Source: Megalobrama amblycephala (lineage: Eukaryota > Chordata > Actinopteri > Cypriniformes > Xenocyprididae). Taken from it: a stretch of 64,000 bases of DNA. Position numbers and translations under genes: made by a program. The first letter of the stretch is position 1. Every line of letters begins with the position of its first letter. Below, piece by piece: positions 1-13,600 of this stretch. The DNA lies in NCBI RefSeq assembly GCF_018812025.1, contig NC_063051.1, forward strand, positions 5,395,896 through 5,459,895, in the 5' to 3' direction. Below the pieces are notes generated by a model. The model searched no databases and was not told the origin of the DNA. It worked only from the letters and a program-made list of their open reading frames with translations.

Positions 1-388
1 GATTGCTGAGGTTCTGCTTGACCCTCTTCATCTGGGTCTGATTCGGCTCAATTTGATACAGCAATATAGTCACCATTATTTACATTTACACTGAAGCACG
101 TAACTGCAAATGGTAAGGGGCGTGGCGTTTCGAGACGCTTAGTGAATCACAATACACTGGGCCAGCTACCAACCTGCTAACCAATCTGAGCACATTGCGT
201 ATTTCGGAGGGAGTGGTATCATAGAACCAGGAAGTCAAATGAGCCGTTCATATGACAGTGGAAACAGAGGTGTAGAATAAAGGTATAAATGAAAAATACA
301 TCGTTTTCAAAAAAACGAAGCATTAAGACATGTTAAACTGTGCCCCAAAAACACAATCAAGCCTAGAAAAAAAAACACCCCTTTAATG
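1..388 (-). pseudogene. P2RX7_C-like transposon exon and its 5' flank, cut by the window edge
   Basis: On the minus strand an ATG at 74-76 leads to LYQIEPN. A one-base shift then restores ESDPDEEGQAEPQQS, the same acidic motif as at 58937-59115. The 5' flank (77-388, on the minus strand reading upstream) includes ACATGTTAAACTGTGCCCC-type sequence that I associate with promoters of this repeat family. One frameshift is present and the rest lies outside the window. Confidence 0.45.
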
Positions 389-1629
389 TTCTGCTTTATG
401 AGATCATAAAGATCACCATGTAGTGGTTACTTTTTGAAAGGCTACGTCTGACCATAGAGTAACACATCTATAGCCTAGCTTTGTGTCTATGTAACTATAA
501 TGTAACAGCATCACAGTATCTGTATGTGTGATCATACTTAGGAAAGGTTTGTATTCACTGTCCCATTGTGTAAAATCTTTGGGTGTCCAGTTGATGTATA
601 TTGAAAAGTACTTCTGGTCAGCCATTAAATAGCCTATAGTGTGGATGTTTTGTATCAGATTAAATAAGAAAACCTGATGATTCATGATACTAGTTCTGTT
701 ATCCATTAACATCATCAATATAAAAATAAATTACGCCAGATGTGATATGCTTATAAATCTTACCCTGCATTAGAGCACTTCCCGGTCTCCCTTAAAATTG
801 TAGCTTTAAATACTTCTGGGAGAATGCTTGAGATTCCCAGGAGTATTAATACCAGAAGCTGAATAAATAATGAATAGGACGAGGGAATGTGCGCACTTGC
901 TTTGTCTGTATGTCTGATGTCATTCTGTATGGTTGATTATTGAAGTACAGCAGCTTCCCTTGCCATGTCTCCAGATGGTGTTCAGTGTATAACCTTCTGC
1001 TAACATCTGCTAATAAAGCAAGTTTCCAGAGAGATAACTCTTAACGTAGCAGCCTCCCCCTACCAATGCATGCACTTACCAAAGCTATGATTTTGAACTG
1101 AGCATGCACTGCACTGGCTTCCTTCTGTTGACTATTAGTATTGATATAGTGAACTGATCCCTTATGCCAACAAAGTATGACTCTAGTCATGCAGAAGACA
1201 TGCTTGAAAATGTACAGTGAAATTGTCTTCTCTCGTGATTCACTGAAATTTTAACTCCTATTCCAAGGTTTTAGGTTTATACTTTATTTATATTACAATA
1301 ACGGTGATTACAATAACTTTTTTTTATTTTAAAAATTATTTTTTTTAGTTATTTTAATGTGCATTTTGTGTGTTTTATGGCATGGAAAATATGAGAATTT
1401 AAAAAATGGTAATTTCCAAATGTTACAACACAGAGATTTCTGTAGTTATAGTTATGCCCAGCTGTAAAGTTTATTCTTGGAAAGTGCTCGAGTGTCTTTT
1501 TGACTACTGGTTATTGTTATCCAATAGCCTGTGCGGCCTGAGTGACATGAGTGGAAAAGGAAAGTTGTTTTAGAGGAAAATGAATAGGGTTAATTCATTT
1601 TGATATCATGCTGACTTTAAAAGTCCTCA
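389..1629. other. No feature seen
   Basis: AT-rich sequence with only short chance ORFs; nothing recognised. Confidence 0.6.
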
Positions 1630-1967
1630 AGGCCTGTTCACACCAAGGACAATATCTATAACAATAACTATGACTATAAAGTTTTAATAATCTTTCTAAT
1701 TCAATGAGAATAGCAAAGTCCACACCACAACTAACAAAAATAACACAGAAGAACGATATCTTTGGAATTGCTTTAAGAATGATTTTTTTCCCCCCAGCTG
1801 ACGAATAATAAAAACATTGATAAAATATCATTAAAAACATTCTGTCAATCAGCACTTTTAAAGTGGCAGACGACATAACTGCAGCTAGGCCGGACTGTTA
1901 TGGTTCATTGGTGTGGACACCAATTTAGTAATCATTATAGCTGATGTTCTTGGTATGAACGGTCTGT
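1630..1967. mobile_element. MITE with GTTCACACCAAG termini
   Basis: AGGCCTGTTCACACCAAGGA at the left, and the reverse complement of the right end (CAGACCGTTCATACCAAGAA), are inverted. The inner ATAACTATGACTATAA runs are typical of this fish MITE type. No target duplication found. Confidence 0.65.
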
Positions 1968-2051
1968 GAATGAATAACTGGACTGGAAAGGTCGTAGAAG
2001 TTTATTGGTCAAAAGTGTGGAATTAGGATGAGATTTTAGCTCTGTAGTGAC

Positions 2052-2492
2052 TAGTGATGCACCGAAATTTCGGCAACTAAAAAATATTTGTTGGATATTG
2101 AAAAATTAAGTTGTTTCATAATGAACCAAAGTAGTTTTGGACAGCCAAAATCATTGACAGAAAGAGTGACTTTTAATCAGTGCTTCTCTGATTATGCGTT
2201 TTGACCTTGTCAGTGTCTATTTCATGCACATAATGGAGATACAGTAAACTACAACAGGTAGTCAACAAACCTGTCAGCAGTGTGGACACACTTCACTATA
2301 ACCAAAAACGAAGCTAGAGCGATATGTAAAATTGTTCGTCTGAAATACTGATAGGCAACTAGCTACCAAAGATTGGTTTCATTTATCACCTGAGAACCCT
2401 GCCCAGAATAAAGTTAAATTACCAAAATTTAATTACCGAAACTTTATTCCGATTTTGGCGTTTATGTAAAAAAAATATATATTGTTGCATCA
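2052..2492. mobile_element. hAT-like remnant (TAGTGATGCACCG)
   Basis: TAGTGATGCACCGAAATTTC at the left and GTTGCATCAGTA at the right, with ACCGAAA motifs near both ends. It resembles the element at 19623-20418. No target duplication. Confidence 0.5.
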
Positions 2493-2599
2493 GTAGATTT
2501 TCTGCTTGTTTTTTTTTTTTTTTAAGTGTACATTACAAGCCACTCCAGCTGTGGGATTGAAGTCTACAGGCCCTAATCTCCAGCAAGGTGATAGTGATC

Positions 2600-3062
2600 T
2601 TAGGCCACATTTATATTACATGGTTCAAATGACCCAATTTAGATTTTTTCAGAATCGGATATGTGCATTTTTGCATAATTGCGTCTGCCATATAAGCGGA
2701 CAGATCGGATATTCCTGTCAATGAGAGTCGTAAGTCAGGTAGGTGACTCTTTTCAATGGCACAATGGAGGACGAAGGCTCAACCCAATGTTTTTCTAACC
2801 TTTAAAGATGGTGTAGAAACAAAAGCTTGTATTATTACTTTGTCTGCGTCCATTTCAAAACCCGCCGTTTTTTTTCTTTTTCAGCCTAAGCTTTTCCGGG
2901 TCAGTACATGTACCTTAGGTTGTTTCACCAAGTGTACAGCGTAAATGCAGATATTGGATAGTGGTCACTTTTAAAAGAAGATGTAAGCTGGTCGTCAAAA
3001 AATCTTATATAGTCAACAAATCGGAATTGGGCGTCAAGACCTGCACATTAAATGCGGCCTTG
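2600..3062. mobile_element. Possible MITE (AGGCCACATTTAT ends)
   Basis: Left TAGGCCACATTTATATTACA, with ACCCAATTTAG 30 bases on. The reverse complement of the right end reads CAAGGCCGCATTTAATGTGC with CCCAATTCCG in the same order. Diverged. Confidence 0.5.
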
Positions 3063-3388
3063 GTGATCGATGGCACATGCGCCATGGTTGAGCACCAGTT
3101 GAGCAACTGGCTCTTTGTACAGTTCACCATTTCCCTTTGATTATAATATATGATTGTAGTTTTACAGGATCCTTAAACGTTAAAATTGGGTCAGTTAATG
3201 TGTTTAATATATACTAATATATTTAACACTTTACAATCATCCAGATGTAGCACGTCTTGAATATATTAACCCTATAAAGCCTACTGTATCGTGTTTGATT
3301 TGTGAATTTGTGAAGGCCTCTAAATTATCAACATAATCAAAACATGATTAAAAACCTGTTGTATGAAATCTACTACATGCTTTATATC

Positions 3389-3470
3389 AGAATCAGAAAG
3401 AGCTTTATTGCCAGGTATGATTACACATACTAGGAATTTGTTTTAGTGACAGAAGATCCACAGTGCAACA
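3389..3470 (+). repeat. Retroelement tail-like interspersed repeat
   Basis: AATCAGAAAGAGCTTTATTG and CACATACTAGGAATTTGTTT match a repeat I recall as very common in teleosts. Class uncertain (probably the 3' end of a LINE or a SINE). Confidence 0.5.
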
Positions 3471-5589
3471 GACACAGTACATCTCTCAATCATGGTTCAT
3501 CATTATATGGCATTGCATTATATTTATTGTACCTCACAATAAAAACTACAGAACTTTGATTAAAAAACAAGCATTTGAATATAATCTAAGACATATTTTT
3601 ATAAGATATAGAGTGACAACTGAAAATTATACATACTGTAAGTAATCTTCTATACTGTTATAAAGATCTCACTGATTTATATTACAAGCTATCCAGCATG
3701 TGTGTGAAGACGTGGACCCAAATATGCATGTTATGTGACATTTAGCAAGCATTTCCCATGGGTGCTGATATGATATGCTTAAAAAGGACGTTTGAAGGTA
3801 CTCAAGAGGACATTTGGCTAGTTTTGCAGATGTGATTCTGCCGCCACAAAAACCAAAATAGTGAAGTACACCTCTGAAAACACAAAGTTATTATTGCTTG
3901 GTAAACAAGCTCAACAAGATGATGAAAGAGCTTAATAAGAAGCACTCTCTTCAAAGAAAGGCATTTCTATTTCCGCTGGAACAAAGATTGGCACTCTCCA
4001 AAGTGTTTCCCAAGGTGAGTTTTGAAGATGGAGATGCTTTAATTGGTTCATGTTGAGACAAATAGTTTTTCCAGTAGAGTTATGGAGTGGGTGCCAGACA
4101 TGTGGTGTCCACACCTTGGTTTGATTTGTTTTGAACCTGTAATTTGCTTTTCTCAGCAACTATTTTTTTTTTTGGCGCCCCCACCCTTTCAGTCACTTGC
4201 TCCGATTTAATGCTTCTTGGCAGTATGCGCAAGGTTCATGAATAAATCAAAGCCCTCACTGTCAATGCTTAGAGCAAGAGGGAATGGAATTATCATGTTC
4301 TGTACAGTTTTCATCCGAAAAGTACTTTCATCATTCCCCTCTTCCCCCCATGCTAAAAATATTGTGAGCTGTTAATGCCACAGTGCGTTAGAGAAATATA
4401 GCTTATTGGCAGCTTTATAAATATTAACCTGAGTCATATTTTTATTCATCTAAATAATAGTATTCACGGTCCATTAATAATCCAGGCCTTATGGTGAACC
4501 GAACAGCAACTTTTTGAGTTATCACAATTCCTTTCCTTTGAGAAGGCTTTCAAATTGTCCTCTGCCAGTGGTCTATTTTCAACTGTACATCCTTTGAGAT
4601 TACTGTGGTATCATCCTTTCTGAAAAGGAAGGTTTGATTTATGGTTCTGAGGAAGAAAAGGAACTGGGGAAAGGCTTGCCATTGTTCCTCCTAAACAATA
4701 GTACTACAATAGGACATGTTTTACATTGCCTTTTTAAATGGTTGCAAAATCTTCCCTGATATCTGGGAGTGTAATGCAGCAAAAACCATTTAATTGGAAA
4801 TATTGTGCATAGAAATGGTCTAGTAAACTAGCATGGCACCAGTGTAGTATATGGAAAGAACTATGGCACCATAATCAAGTTTACAGCTGCAGGCTCGAGT
4901 GGATTTACTGTTTTAAAATGCTTTTGAGGTCTTGCAACATACTTGGTTTTGAATTTATAACCATATTTGCCATAATTTTGGTTTTGTATGGCCATTAAAG
5001 TCAGGAGAACGTGTAGCTCCTCACACACAATGGCCTCTCTTGCTTCAGGGGTCTTTGAGTAAAGTTCAAGTTGAAGGATATACCCACTGAGTGTTTCTAA
5101 GATTTGCATGCAAATTTCTCCCTCTAGCCTAATGATTTCACTCTAACAACTATTCTGAGGCTTGCGAGGCTCATTTCAACCTTTAAAGAGTTTACCGGCT
5201 CATCTTTGGGATGCATAGCCAGCAGTGACAGCCGGAAGTGTGCCTTTGGAATTTTTTAAAAAGACTTTCTTAATTATTTGTGGTGCAAATAATGTATGTT
5301 AAGAGGATTATAAAGTTTCCTGTTTAATTTACATTGCATTATCTGTGTATTATGAGTAGAAACAAAGTTAAGTTGCAAACTTAAAATGTTTCTTTTTGTT
5401 ATTAAACTATGCAAATGGACATAAGTCATGCTGTATACAAATATACTTCAAATATGTTAAAGAATTGGTTCATTGCGATTTCACCTTTTTAACTTTAGTT
5501 AGTGTGTAATGTTGCTGCTTGAGCATAAACAGTATCTGCAAAGTTACAGCGCTGAAAGTTCAATGCAAACCGAGATATTGTCTTTTAAA
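3471..5589. other. No feature seen
   Basis: Anonymous AT-rich DNA. The short ORFs (for example 3932-4159 and 4861-5109, minus) have no family resemblance and no splice context. Confidence 0.55.
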
Positions 5590-6262
5590 GAATTCTCTGT
5601 TTAAGGACTACAACAAACAGCTGGTAAGGATCACTAACCCTAGAATTTACATAAACCCTGCCCCTGAGAACACGCAACAAAGGGGGTGAGGCCATTTTAC
5701 TGCATTACAGTACATAACACAAATGCAATAGCATGTCATAAACGCAAGATGACAAAACGACAAGTTATAACCGTAATTAAACTAAACTATACCTGTTCTA
5801 TCTTCATGCAGCATATATTCTCTGGCTCTGTAGCATCTTATAACAGTTCCCACAGGAGCGATTTATAGATTATCATAACAGAATATGCTAATCAATGACT
5901 TTAAGATAGTTAACTCCACATCAGCTACATAAATTCATCAACTAACTGTTCAAAAATGTCCTGTTGCATTCTACATGTTGTCACTTCTTCTTCAGTCTCT
6001 CCATCAGTGTCCAAATCTGATTTGAACATAAAGGGCTGAAGAGTTTCTGACATTTTCAGTGAGTCTGCATGAAGTAACGTTAATCGGAGCTGCTAAGTGC
6101 TAACATGAGCTCCTGAAAGTCCATCCTCATTTTGAGAGCAGCAGCTCATTTGCATTTAAAGGGACACTGTTGGGTATTTTGAGCTAAAACTTAACATACA
6201 CACTCTGGGGACATCAAATACTTATTTTACATCTTGTAAAAGTGGCATTATACCACCCCTTA
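5590..6262 (+). mobile_element. Interspersed DNA repeat
   Basis: AAACCCTGCCCCTGAGAACA near the left end. GCTCATTTGCATTTAAAGGG, TTTTGAGCTAAAACTTAACA and TACATCTTGTAAAAGTGGCA lie near the right end. Familiar fish repeat text; boundaries approximate. Confidence 0.5.
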
Positions 6263-6362
6263 AGAAATGAATATACAACATTTGTTTTATTGGTTTTAAG
6301 GAGCATTTTGTTAGAAATAAATCTGAAAGGTTCCATTCGGAGACAGATACAGTAGTATTTTG

Positions 6363-7832
6363 GGTTACACTTTACTTCGGTGGTCCACTTTAAACATTCT
6401 ACTAACTATAACTTTGTAACTACTTGTCAACTAACTCTCATTTGAGTATTAGTAGACTGTTAGGTGAGGGTTAGGTGATAGGGTTCAGGTTAGAAGAATA
6501 TGTTGACATGTACTTGCTAAGTTACTTATAGTCAGTAGAATGTCTGTTGTTGGACCACAAAATAAAGAGTTAGCAGATATTAAGCAGACAGTCAACTAAT
6601 GACTGCTACAGTAGTTGACATGTAGTTGCAAGGTCACTTATAAGGGCTTTTCACACCGCGCTTTACCCCGTTATCGTCGTTCTAAACACCACTTTTAATC
6701 CTGTGTTAGAACCACTTTTGCTGTGTTAACCCCGCATTGCGGTGGCAAACTTGTACAGTGTGAAACAATACGGTGTTAGAATGTTACAGCTAGACGCTTA
6801 GCAACAGACAACCAATCGCGTACTCATATTTGCCTGCTTTGGACAGTCATGGAAATACTGCGCATTGTATATAAACAGTAAATTCAGCGTTTGAGAGAAA
6901 AACACGACAATTTGAGTATAGAAGAGACTGTTTCATTCTTACTTTTATAGTCTGAGATCCATTCAGTATAAGCTATGCAAGGATACACAATGCTTGTGCT
7001 ATGTTAACAGGTTGCATGCTGCGTTTATCCATTCTGTTACACTGACACTGCAAATATGCAAATAAGAACTTTAACCTTGGGTTTAGGAATGTACAGTGTG
7101 AAACGTCAGCTTATGAATACCCAGGATTAATTGTTAACCCCAGGTAAATTATGAGCAATGTGAAATGTGAAGCAAGATAACCCAGGATTCCATTTACCTG
7201 GGATTTAGAATGATCTAATCTTGCATAGCCAGACCTTCAGACTGACGGCAGAAGGTCTGGACTCTATCGCAGCTTTCATTGGCTAAGGACCACCCAAGAG
7301 AACATTTGACTGACATGTAAAGCAACCAATCAGAGTTTTTGTTCCATGTCATGTTTAGGGGCATGAAAATAAAAGTCGATGTCCCTACAATAAGAGTGCA
7401 TCTATAAATTATTCATTCAAGAACGTTGTGCAAGTTTACTGCAACAATGGAGCCGCTAACTTCACATACTTTTGAAAATCCAGCGTTTATTTGATCCTGA
7501 TAAGCGCTCGTTGTCACAGTTATAAACATGACGGCATTCTTCTACGAGGGGGTTTGGCGTCACAGCATTTGTTTCCAAGCGGACCGTTACAGAATGCAAC
7601 ACACACGTCTCCCAGACATCCTGTAGAATTCAACCAACCAGATGACAATTTCGATACTGCTGAAGTGTTTCCAGATAAGTGTGCCATATGCATCAGATGT
7701 TCAGCCAATGGTCCGTGGGTGTGACGTCTAAGAATGTCCCATGGTTAACAATTTCAAGTGTGAAAAGCCCTATAGTTAGTAGAATGTCTAAAGTGGAATG
7801 TCTAAAGTGGACCATCGAAATAAAGTGTTACC
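6363..7832. mobile_element. TIR element (outer), split by a second element
   Basis: The left end GGTTACACTTTACTTCGGTG and the reverse complement of the right end (7809-7832) match with about three differences over 24 bases. Both continue with GGTCCACTTTA.ACATTCTAC. The left arm also has a sub-telomere-like GGGTTAGG run (about 6455-6485). It is interrupted at 6640 by the inner element at 6643-7771. Confidence 0.75.
6643..7771. mobile_element. Inner TIR element nested in the 6363-7832 repeat, ATA target duplication
   Basis: Starts AGGGCTTTTCACAC and ends GTGTGAAAAGCCCT, exact inverted repeats of 14 bases. ATA occurs directly at both outer sides (6640-6642 and 7772-7774). A 3-bp duplication would suit a PIF/Harbinger-like element, although its usual site is TWA. 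The interior holds a further repeat (from about 7218, CAGACCTTCAGACTGACGG) and conserved blocks mirrored around 'CAGTGTGAAAC'. No transposase was recognised. Confidence 0.72.
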
Positions 7833-8896
7833 AAATTTTGTGTTTGTGGGAAGTGGCTGTTGGCTAATAAAGTTGACTCCCATCAATGGTTTGTATGTAT
7901 AACAGCAGTATGAATAATTTTGCATCTTTATTAAACATGCAAGTGCAACAACATAGACTCATAAATGTTTCAGTGCACCATTTCTAGTGAAGTTACTGGA
8001 ACATGAAAAGTCTTACTGAAATGTCCTTTGTTGGCTGGGTTTTCTCACAGGGTGTCTGACCCTTTTTAAACTTTATGCATGTTTTAGATGTATAACAAAC
8101 AAAGGCCATTCATAATGTAGTCCCACCAGAGTGTGCTTATCACAAACTGCATGACACTGATCTTTATTGTTCTGTTTGTGTTAAGAGTTCTGACAAGTTT
8201 TATCTAACGCATTCATGAAGCACAATCCCTATGTCCCACTCCAATGTACAAAAATCAAGTATGTGCCAGTCAAAATGTCATGCCAGACTCATCGAGCTTA
8301 GCCATGTTTCAGGGGATCAAAATGGATATCTGTAGACCTGCGTGCTATTTTTATGAGTAGGTTAATTCATCCAACCTTTTTGTAATGCAGTCATCTTCAG
8401 CACAAGTATTAACATCACATTAACTCCGAATGAAATTTCTGAGCTTCACTCCATTGCGGAGCGACGGGGATGTAATTGAGAAAAATCCCACAGGAAACGG
8501 TTGGAAAACTGCTAGTCTCGTATTAACTTTTTTCATCTCTTGCCGCAAATAGCTTAATGTACCATTGCAAAAGGGAGGCTTCATTCATTTCATAGATTCC
8601 CCATGTTACCAGTCGGCTCCAAATGTCCAAATCAATCAGCGTGGTTTGTGATGAAGACAGTGAGCTTCTATTTGACATATTTTATCGAGATAAAATCCAT
8701 ATCCGTGGAGGTGAATTCCAGCATCATCATGGGTTGAATTACAGAATCCATTCTGCAAAATAGACTGATGCTGGTCATGATTTGCTTTACTGGTACTTTT
8801 TTCTTTTGTTCACTGATGAAGTAGCCATTAAGGATGAGCAAAACTACATGTTTTTAAAATTGATTAGCCAGTGGGTTGCCTGTACAACTAGTTGAC
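7833..8896. other. No feature seen
   Basis: Unique-looking AT-rich DNA without inverted ends or coding signal. Confidence 0.55.
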
Positions 8897-9478
8897 TGAG
8901 GCCTTGCTCACACTAATACATTTCCATTTGAAAACACACCTTTTTCTAAACAGTTTTTTTGGCCTTCCGTCCACACTATGTTTTTGTCCTGCGGAAATGG
9001 AGCTTTTGAAAAACGCTCTCCCAAGTGGATACATTTGAAAATGCTGTTTTCGCACTGTTGTGTGGATTTTGAAAACAGAGGTCTTTGAAAACTATGGCAC
9101 GTTTAGTCACATGACTCTATTATTCTATGTTTATACCGGTATTGTGTCCGTTATGTGCTATTCACTTTTACACTGTTGCTAAAGATGTGTTACTTGTACA
9201 CTCTTCATTTCACAGTCCTGCAAAGATTACTCGCAATTGCTGTCCTGCGACAAAACATGAGGGTGTTTTAGACCAAATATATAATGGTTATTGAGTGCAA
9301 CCTGGACGCATAAGTGAATGGTGAGATATTTTTGCTACATAAAATGATAACGTGAAATGTCTGTTCAGTCTGTATCATCTCATTGAGCTTTTATGAGGTC
9401 TTACACATGCACAGTAAGGTGAATTTTGAAAACGCCATTTCAAATGCCATTTTTTAATGTAGACATATAGCCTGAGGG
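8897..9478. mobile_element. Probable DNA-transposon derivative
   Basis: CTTGCTCACACTAATACATT, CCTTCCGTCCACACTATG and repeated TTTGAAAAC / GTTTTC motifs at both ends, ending TAATGTAGACATATAGCC. The inverted ends are weak. Confidence 0.4.
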
Positions 9479-9735
9479 AAACCTTGTATATTTGGCTGGT
9501 TTCAGGTTAAATTGATGCTGATCAGATGTGTTTATTTGGGGTTGTTAATATAAAACGTTCAGAAACGGCCAGATTGGAGTCTCATGACATAGTTTTTTAA
9601 TGTTTTTAAAACTTTGACAATTTTTAACTTGACATGTCTGATATATTATATAGCTAGCTTGATATTATAATATGTAAGTAATAACTTGATATGTGTGTAA
9701 TATTATAAAATAATGTAATATTACAGGTATATCAA

Positions 9736-10560
9736 TTTAAACCTGAAGTCCGTAATTTTGCCTCTTTGTCGCCATCTCTGTTTGAAACCTGCAATTGCAG
9801 TTGTTTGCGGAATTATTATCTTTACGTGCGTTGTGCCCACGGATGCGGATGAATCTAATCTTTTCTGTCAGTCACCACATCAGTGTGGATATGTACTTTG
9901 GAATTACAGATTATAGTCTTGGAAGTATGACCAAAATAAGAATTTTCAGCGGAGAATGTCACCTGAACAAGTAAGTAACAAATCTGCCACTTTTGTTCTG
10001 ACTGAGGGGAAAAAAGCATTATAGTAAATCGCGCTGCCAATGGTGATTAAATCTAACGATCGCTTAGCTCATATCACGTCAAACCGTGCAAATTCTTATT
10101 ATTGTTATACTTAGTTCTCAAATCCATAATGTTAACAACATCAGCATTGCGTGACTGTGTATTTAGTGTGTATTAGTGTTACCTGTAGATTTAAATTTCT
10201 GTAAAGTCTAATCACTAACGTTAATTTTTTTAACAATCCACCATCAAAATGATAAGGTTAATTGTTTCAGCTGCTGTGAGAAAAGGCTATAAATGATCCG
10301 CCTCACATGCGATGTAGCCTACTAGCTGGGACTCATTCTTTATGTATACAGACGTGACACAATGATGCAGACAAATGGTGACATGCTTGAATTTCCCCCG
10401 AAAACCCACCAGTACCACCTGAATTATGAAACATTATTACACGCTTACCGTTGTCAGCTAAGGTAAGGAGATAGTTTTGAACACTGGCTGGTTATGAACC
10501 TGCTCAAAAATTGACTTTGGATCATTTTTAACCAAAAAAGGTTACTGCAACTTTTCCAGT
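9736..10560. repeat. Probable interspersed repeat
   Basis: Begins AACCTGAAGTCCGTAATTTT and TCGCCATCTCTGTTTGAAAC, text I recognise from fish genomes. The right boundary is set by GGTTACTGCAACTTTTCC before the (TG)n tract. No inverted ends seen. Confidence 0.4.
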
Positions 10561-10563
10561 AGT

Positions 10564-10565
<2 letters not shown>

Positions 10566-10631
<66 letters not shown>
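10566..10631. repeat. (TG)n microsatellite
   Basis: About 33 uninterrupted TG units, followed by a short TATA run. Confidence 0.97.
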
Positions 10632-10634
<3 letters not shown>

Positions 10635-13600
10635 AATATATATATTCATTCAAATAATGTGATTGAATGAAATAGCATAGACTCCATCTGATGATGCTCA
10701 ACAGTGAGTTTATTAATTCTAATTATATAACTGTGACAATGCTTTTTTTCCCCCTTCTAACAGCCCAAGTTGCAAATAAATGAAACATTGCACAGGAGCT
10801 CAAACAAACAGAATGCGTTAGAGAGACCCGTAAAGTAGGCTAAGCATTCTCTAAAATGTGATTCTGCAATATTAGGGTAGTGCTGTCTATAAGAAGTGGC
10901 ATTTTATTCTTTTTCCTTGTACTTTTATTATCTTATTCTGATTCAGATTTTCGGAGTCCACATATAGTTAGCTATTCTGTTGATGTTGGTTTGCTGATGT
11001 TATAGTTCTGTTGATGTTGGATTGCTGTGGTAAGATGCACCTCATAAGCTTATAAAGTATTTGTGCTCCTGGAGTCAAAGCTGTAATTTTGTGTAGCAAG
11101 GTGTGTTTAACATGTATCTCTGTTTTGCACATTTATTTATTAATTTATAAGTAAAAAAATAAATAGCTGAAAGCATTTAAAAAACAAATCTGGCTTTCTG
11201 ATTCAAACCTGGACATAAACAAAAGGTTTTAGTGTTTTGAAAAATGTAAAAAAAAAAAAGTTGTGAAAATGAATGGTAAAAATGTACAATGTACAAATAT
11301 TGTTATTTTGTTTTTTGGCAACCATGCAAACCACTCAAAAGCTTGGGCCCCCAGATGTTCGGGGGCCCCCTGCTGGCCACAGTTGATTGAATAAATCATT
11401 CTGTGATCTACACATCTTTTTTTACATAGCAATAACACATAGCCAGCTAATCAGGACTTTCAATAAATCACAAATCCCTTACAGTCTACGATTACCATAT
11501 GACAAACAGAGAAAATACACTGGAATTGGTTCATTTATTAAGTGAATTGGTGAATTTGTATCCATCTTCTGTCGTGTGCTTTTTGAAAGACGAAGCAAAT
11601 TAGCACTTATAGCGATGGACTGCGCTCATGGATCAATATCTACAGCCATTAAAGAGCCCACAAGAAAGGAACTGCGTGCATCCCTGTGTACTTAAATCTG
11701 AATTTTGCTTGTGGCATCTGATAATGAGATATCAACAGGAAGCTATCAAATTGACTTTTTTGCATGATATATTACATCATGTTGATTGGATGCTAAAATC
11801 TGATCAGTCCTGCCTGTTTAGTAGTGAAAAAAATATTAGATGATCTGATCAACTCAAATTTGGTTAGCGTACGACATCTCAATCAATAGCTCAGGAAAAA
11901 GCCCTGAAACGCATGTTAGAGTGATATTTAAAAAGTCACTCTCATGATTAAAGCTGCACACACTAAATAGATTTCTAATGAGCTGTTTCTCTGATGGACT
12001 GCTTACATCTGCAATAAACTGATGCCTATCCCTCTTAGTGCTAATCATTCAATCAGAGAATTTGCACACTGAAACGCAGTAAGAGAGGATGGAGGTTTGT
12101 GTGTGTGTGTGTAAGGAGGAGTGTTGATTATCCATGACTATTAGTGTCGCAGCAATGGTCTTATGGTGCTATTTTAACTTGACAACTGAAAAGGGAACAG
12201 AGGACAAATTCACTAAGAGTGAATTGCTATTCATTTGCACATGCTGTCTGTGTTGTCTTAGCTCCAGATTTACTAAAAGAATTGTGCAAACCATGTCGTA
12301 AACACCGCCAAAATTAAGCAGATGGATTTTGAAGGAGGACATTTATGTAACAATGTAATATCGATTTGAGTTGAAAAACAATTATTTTTCAGAAATATTT
12401 TACCACTGATTGCCACGATTGACCAGTCAGAATCAAGTATTCAAGAGAACCATTTAATAAGTCCAGTTATATTGTTGTTCTTCAACATTTCATGTCGTGA
12501 TTTGATAAATGTTCTGCCACAATTGCTAGAAAATGTTCAAAAACATTTTGGACCCCATTTACTTTCATAATATGCCCAAAAACATTCTTTAAAAAAAAAT
12601 CTTCTTCTGTGTTCCTTAGAAGAAAGGAAGTCATACAGATTTGGAACGACATAAGGGTGGGTAAATGATAAAAGAATTTTCATTTTTTGGGTGAACTACC
12701 CCATTAAATAGTCACCATATGGTATTATCTCTTGGTTAGACTGGTACATTTTGAACACAATGGTGTTGCAACTTTTTATTGAAGTAAGGCTACGTCTCGT
12801 ATTCCATATGGTCTTTGACATTTTCTCAGACCTATCTCTAGCTGTAGTCTGTGTGTTCCATTCATCAGCACCCGCTTGTTCTATCGTCAAAATGTCTCCA
12901 CTCTTTATTTTCCAAGGAAACACAATGTTCTATCGAAGTGAAAAATAACTCAAGACATCTGTGATTATTCCAAACCTTTAAACTGTCTTTTTCTATTACA
13001 CTTGCATTGGCGTGATTGATTTAACTTTATCTTCAGGGCCACAACGTGCCTTCGTTTTCTCCGCAGTCGGCTTGTTTATGTTTGTAGCGGTTTGGGAAAG
13101 CCTTTTTCTCTCTATGCACTGGAATGGATTCATAATGTGGCCCAAAAGCATGACAGGCTTGGCTTTGCGAAAAGAAAAGGCTTTTCTTTCTCTTTCTGTT
13201 GCTGCCAGCACTTCTGGTTCAAGACCTTTGTAGTAGCCTTCATTTCTCTGATTTATGCATTGTGGTTTCATTGAGGTGTAATGAAAAAAAGATCAACACA
13301 AAGGCTTTGAAAGCTCACAAAAATTGTTCTCCGATAGAAACAGGCATATCTAAGCAATGCTTTGGGTTAGTAGAAAGTGTCCTGTAAACACGGGTAATTC
13401 TGAGGATCTACCGTCCTGCCATCTGCACCTTCACGTATATAAATCACAATCTGATCTTTTTTTGCTTAAGAGATAGCGGCCGTAATACAGTCCCCAGCTG
13501 GTATTGAACCAGAACACAATGTTCTTGGCAAGGGAATCCTGATTTCCCAACATGGACCTACGATTGCAGTCCATAAATCATTTGGAGCGCCTAGTTGGAA

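Noticed and set aside
6455..6490. GGGTTAGG-like text as an interstitial telomere
   Set aside because: Only two or three diverged units, and they belong to the arm of a TIR repeat.
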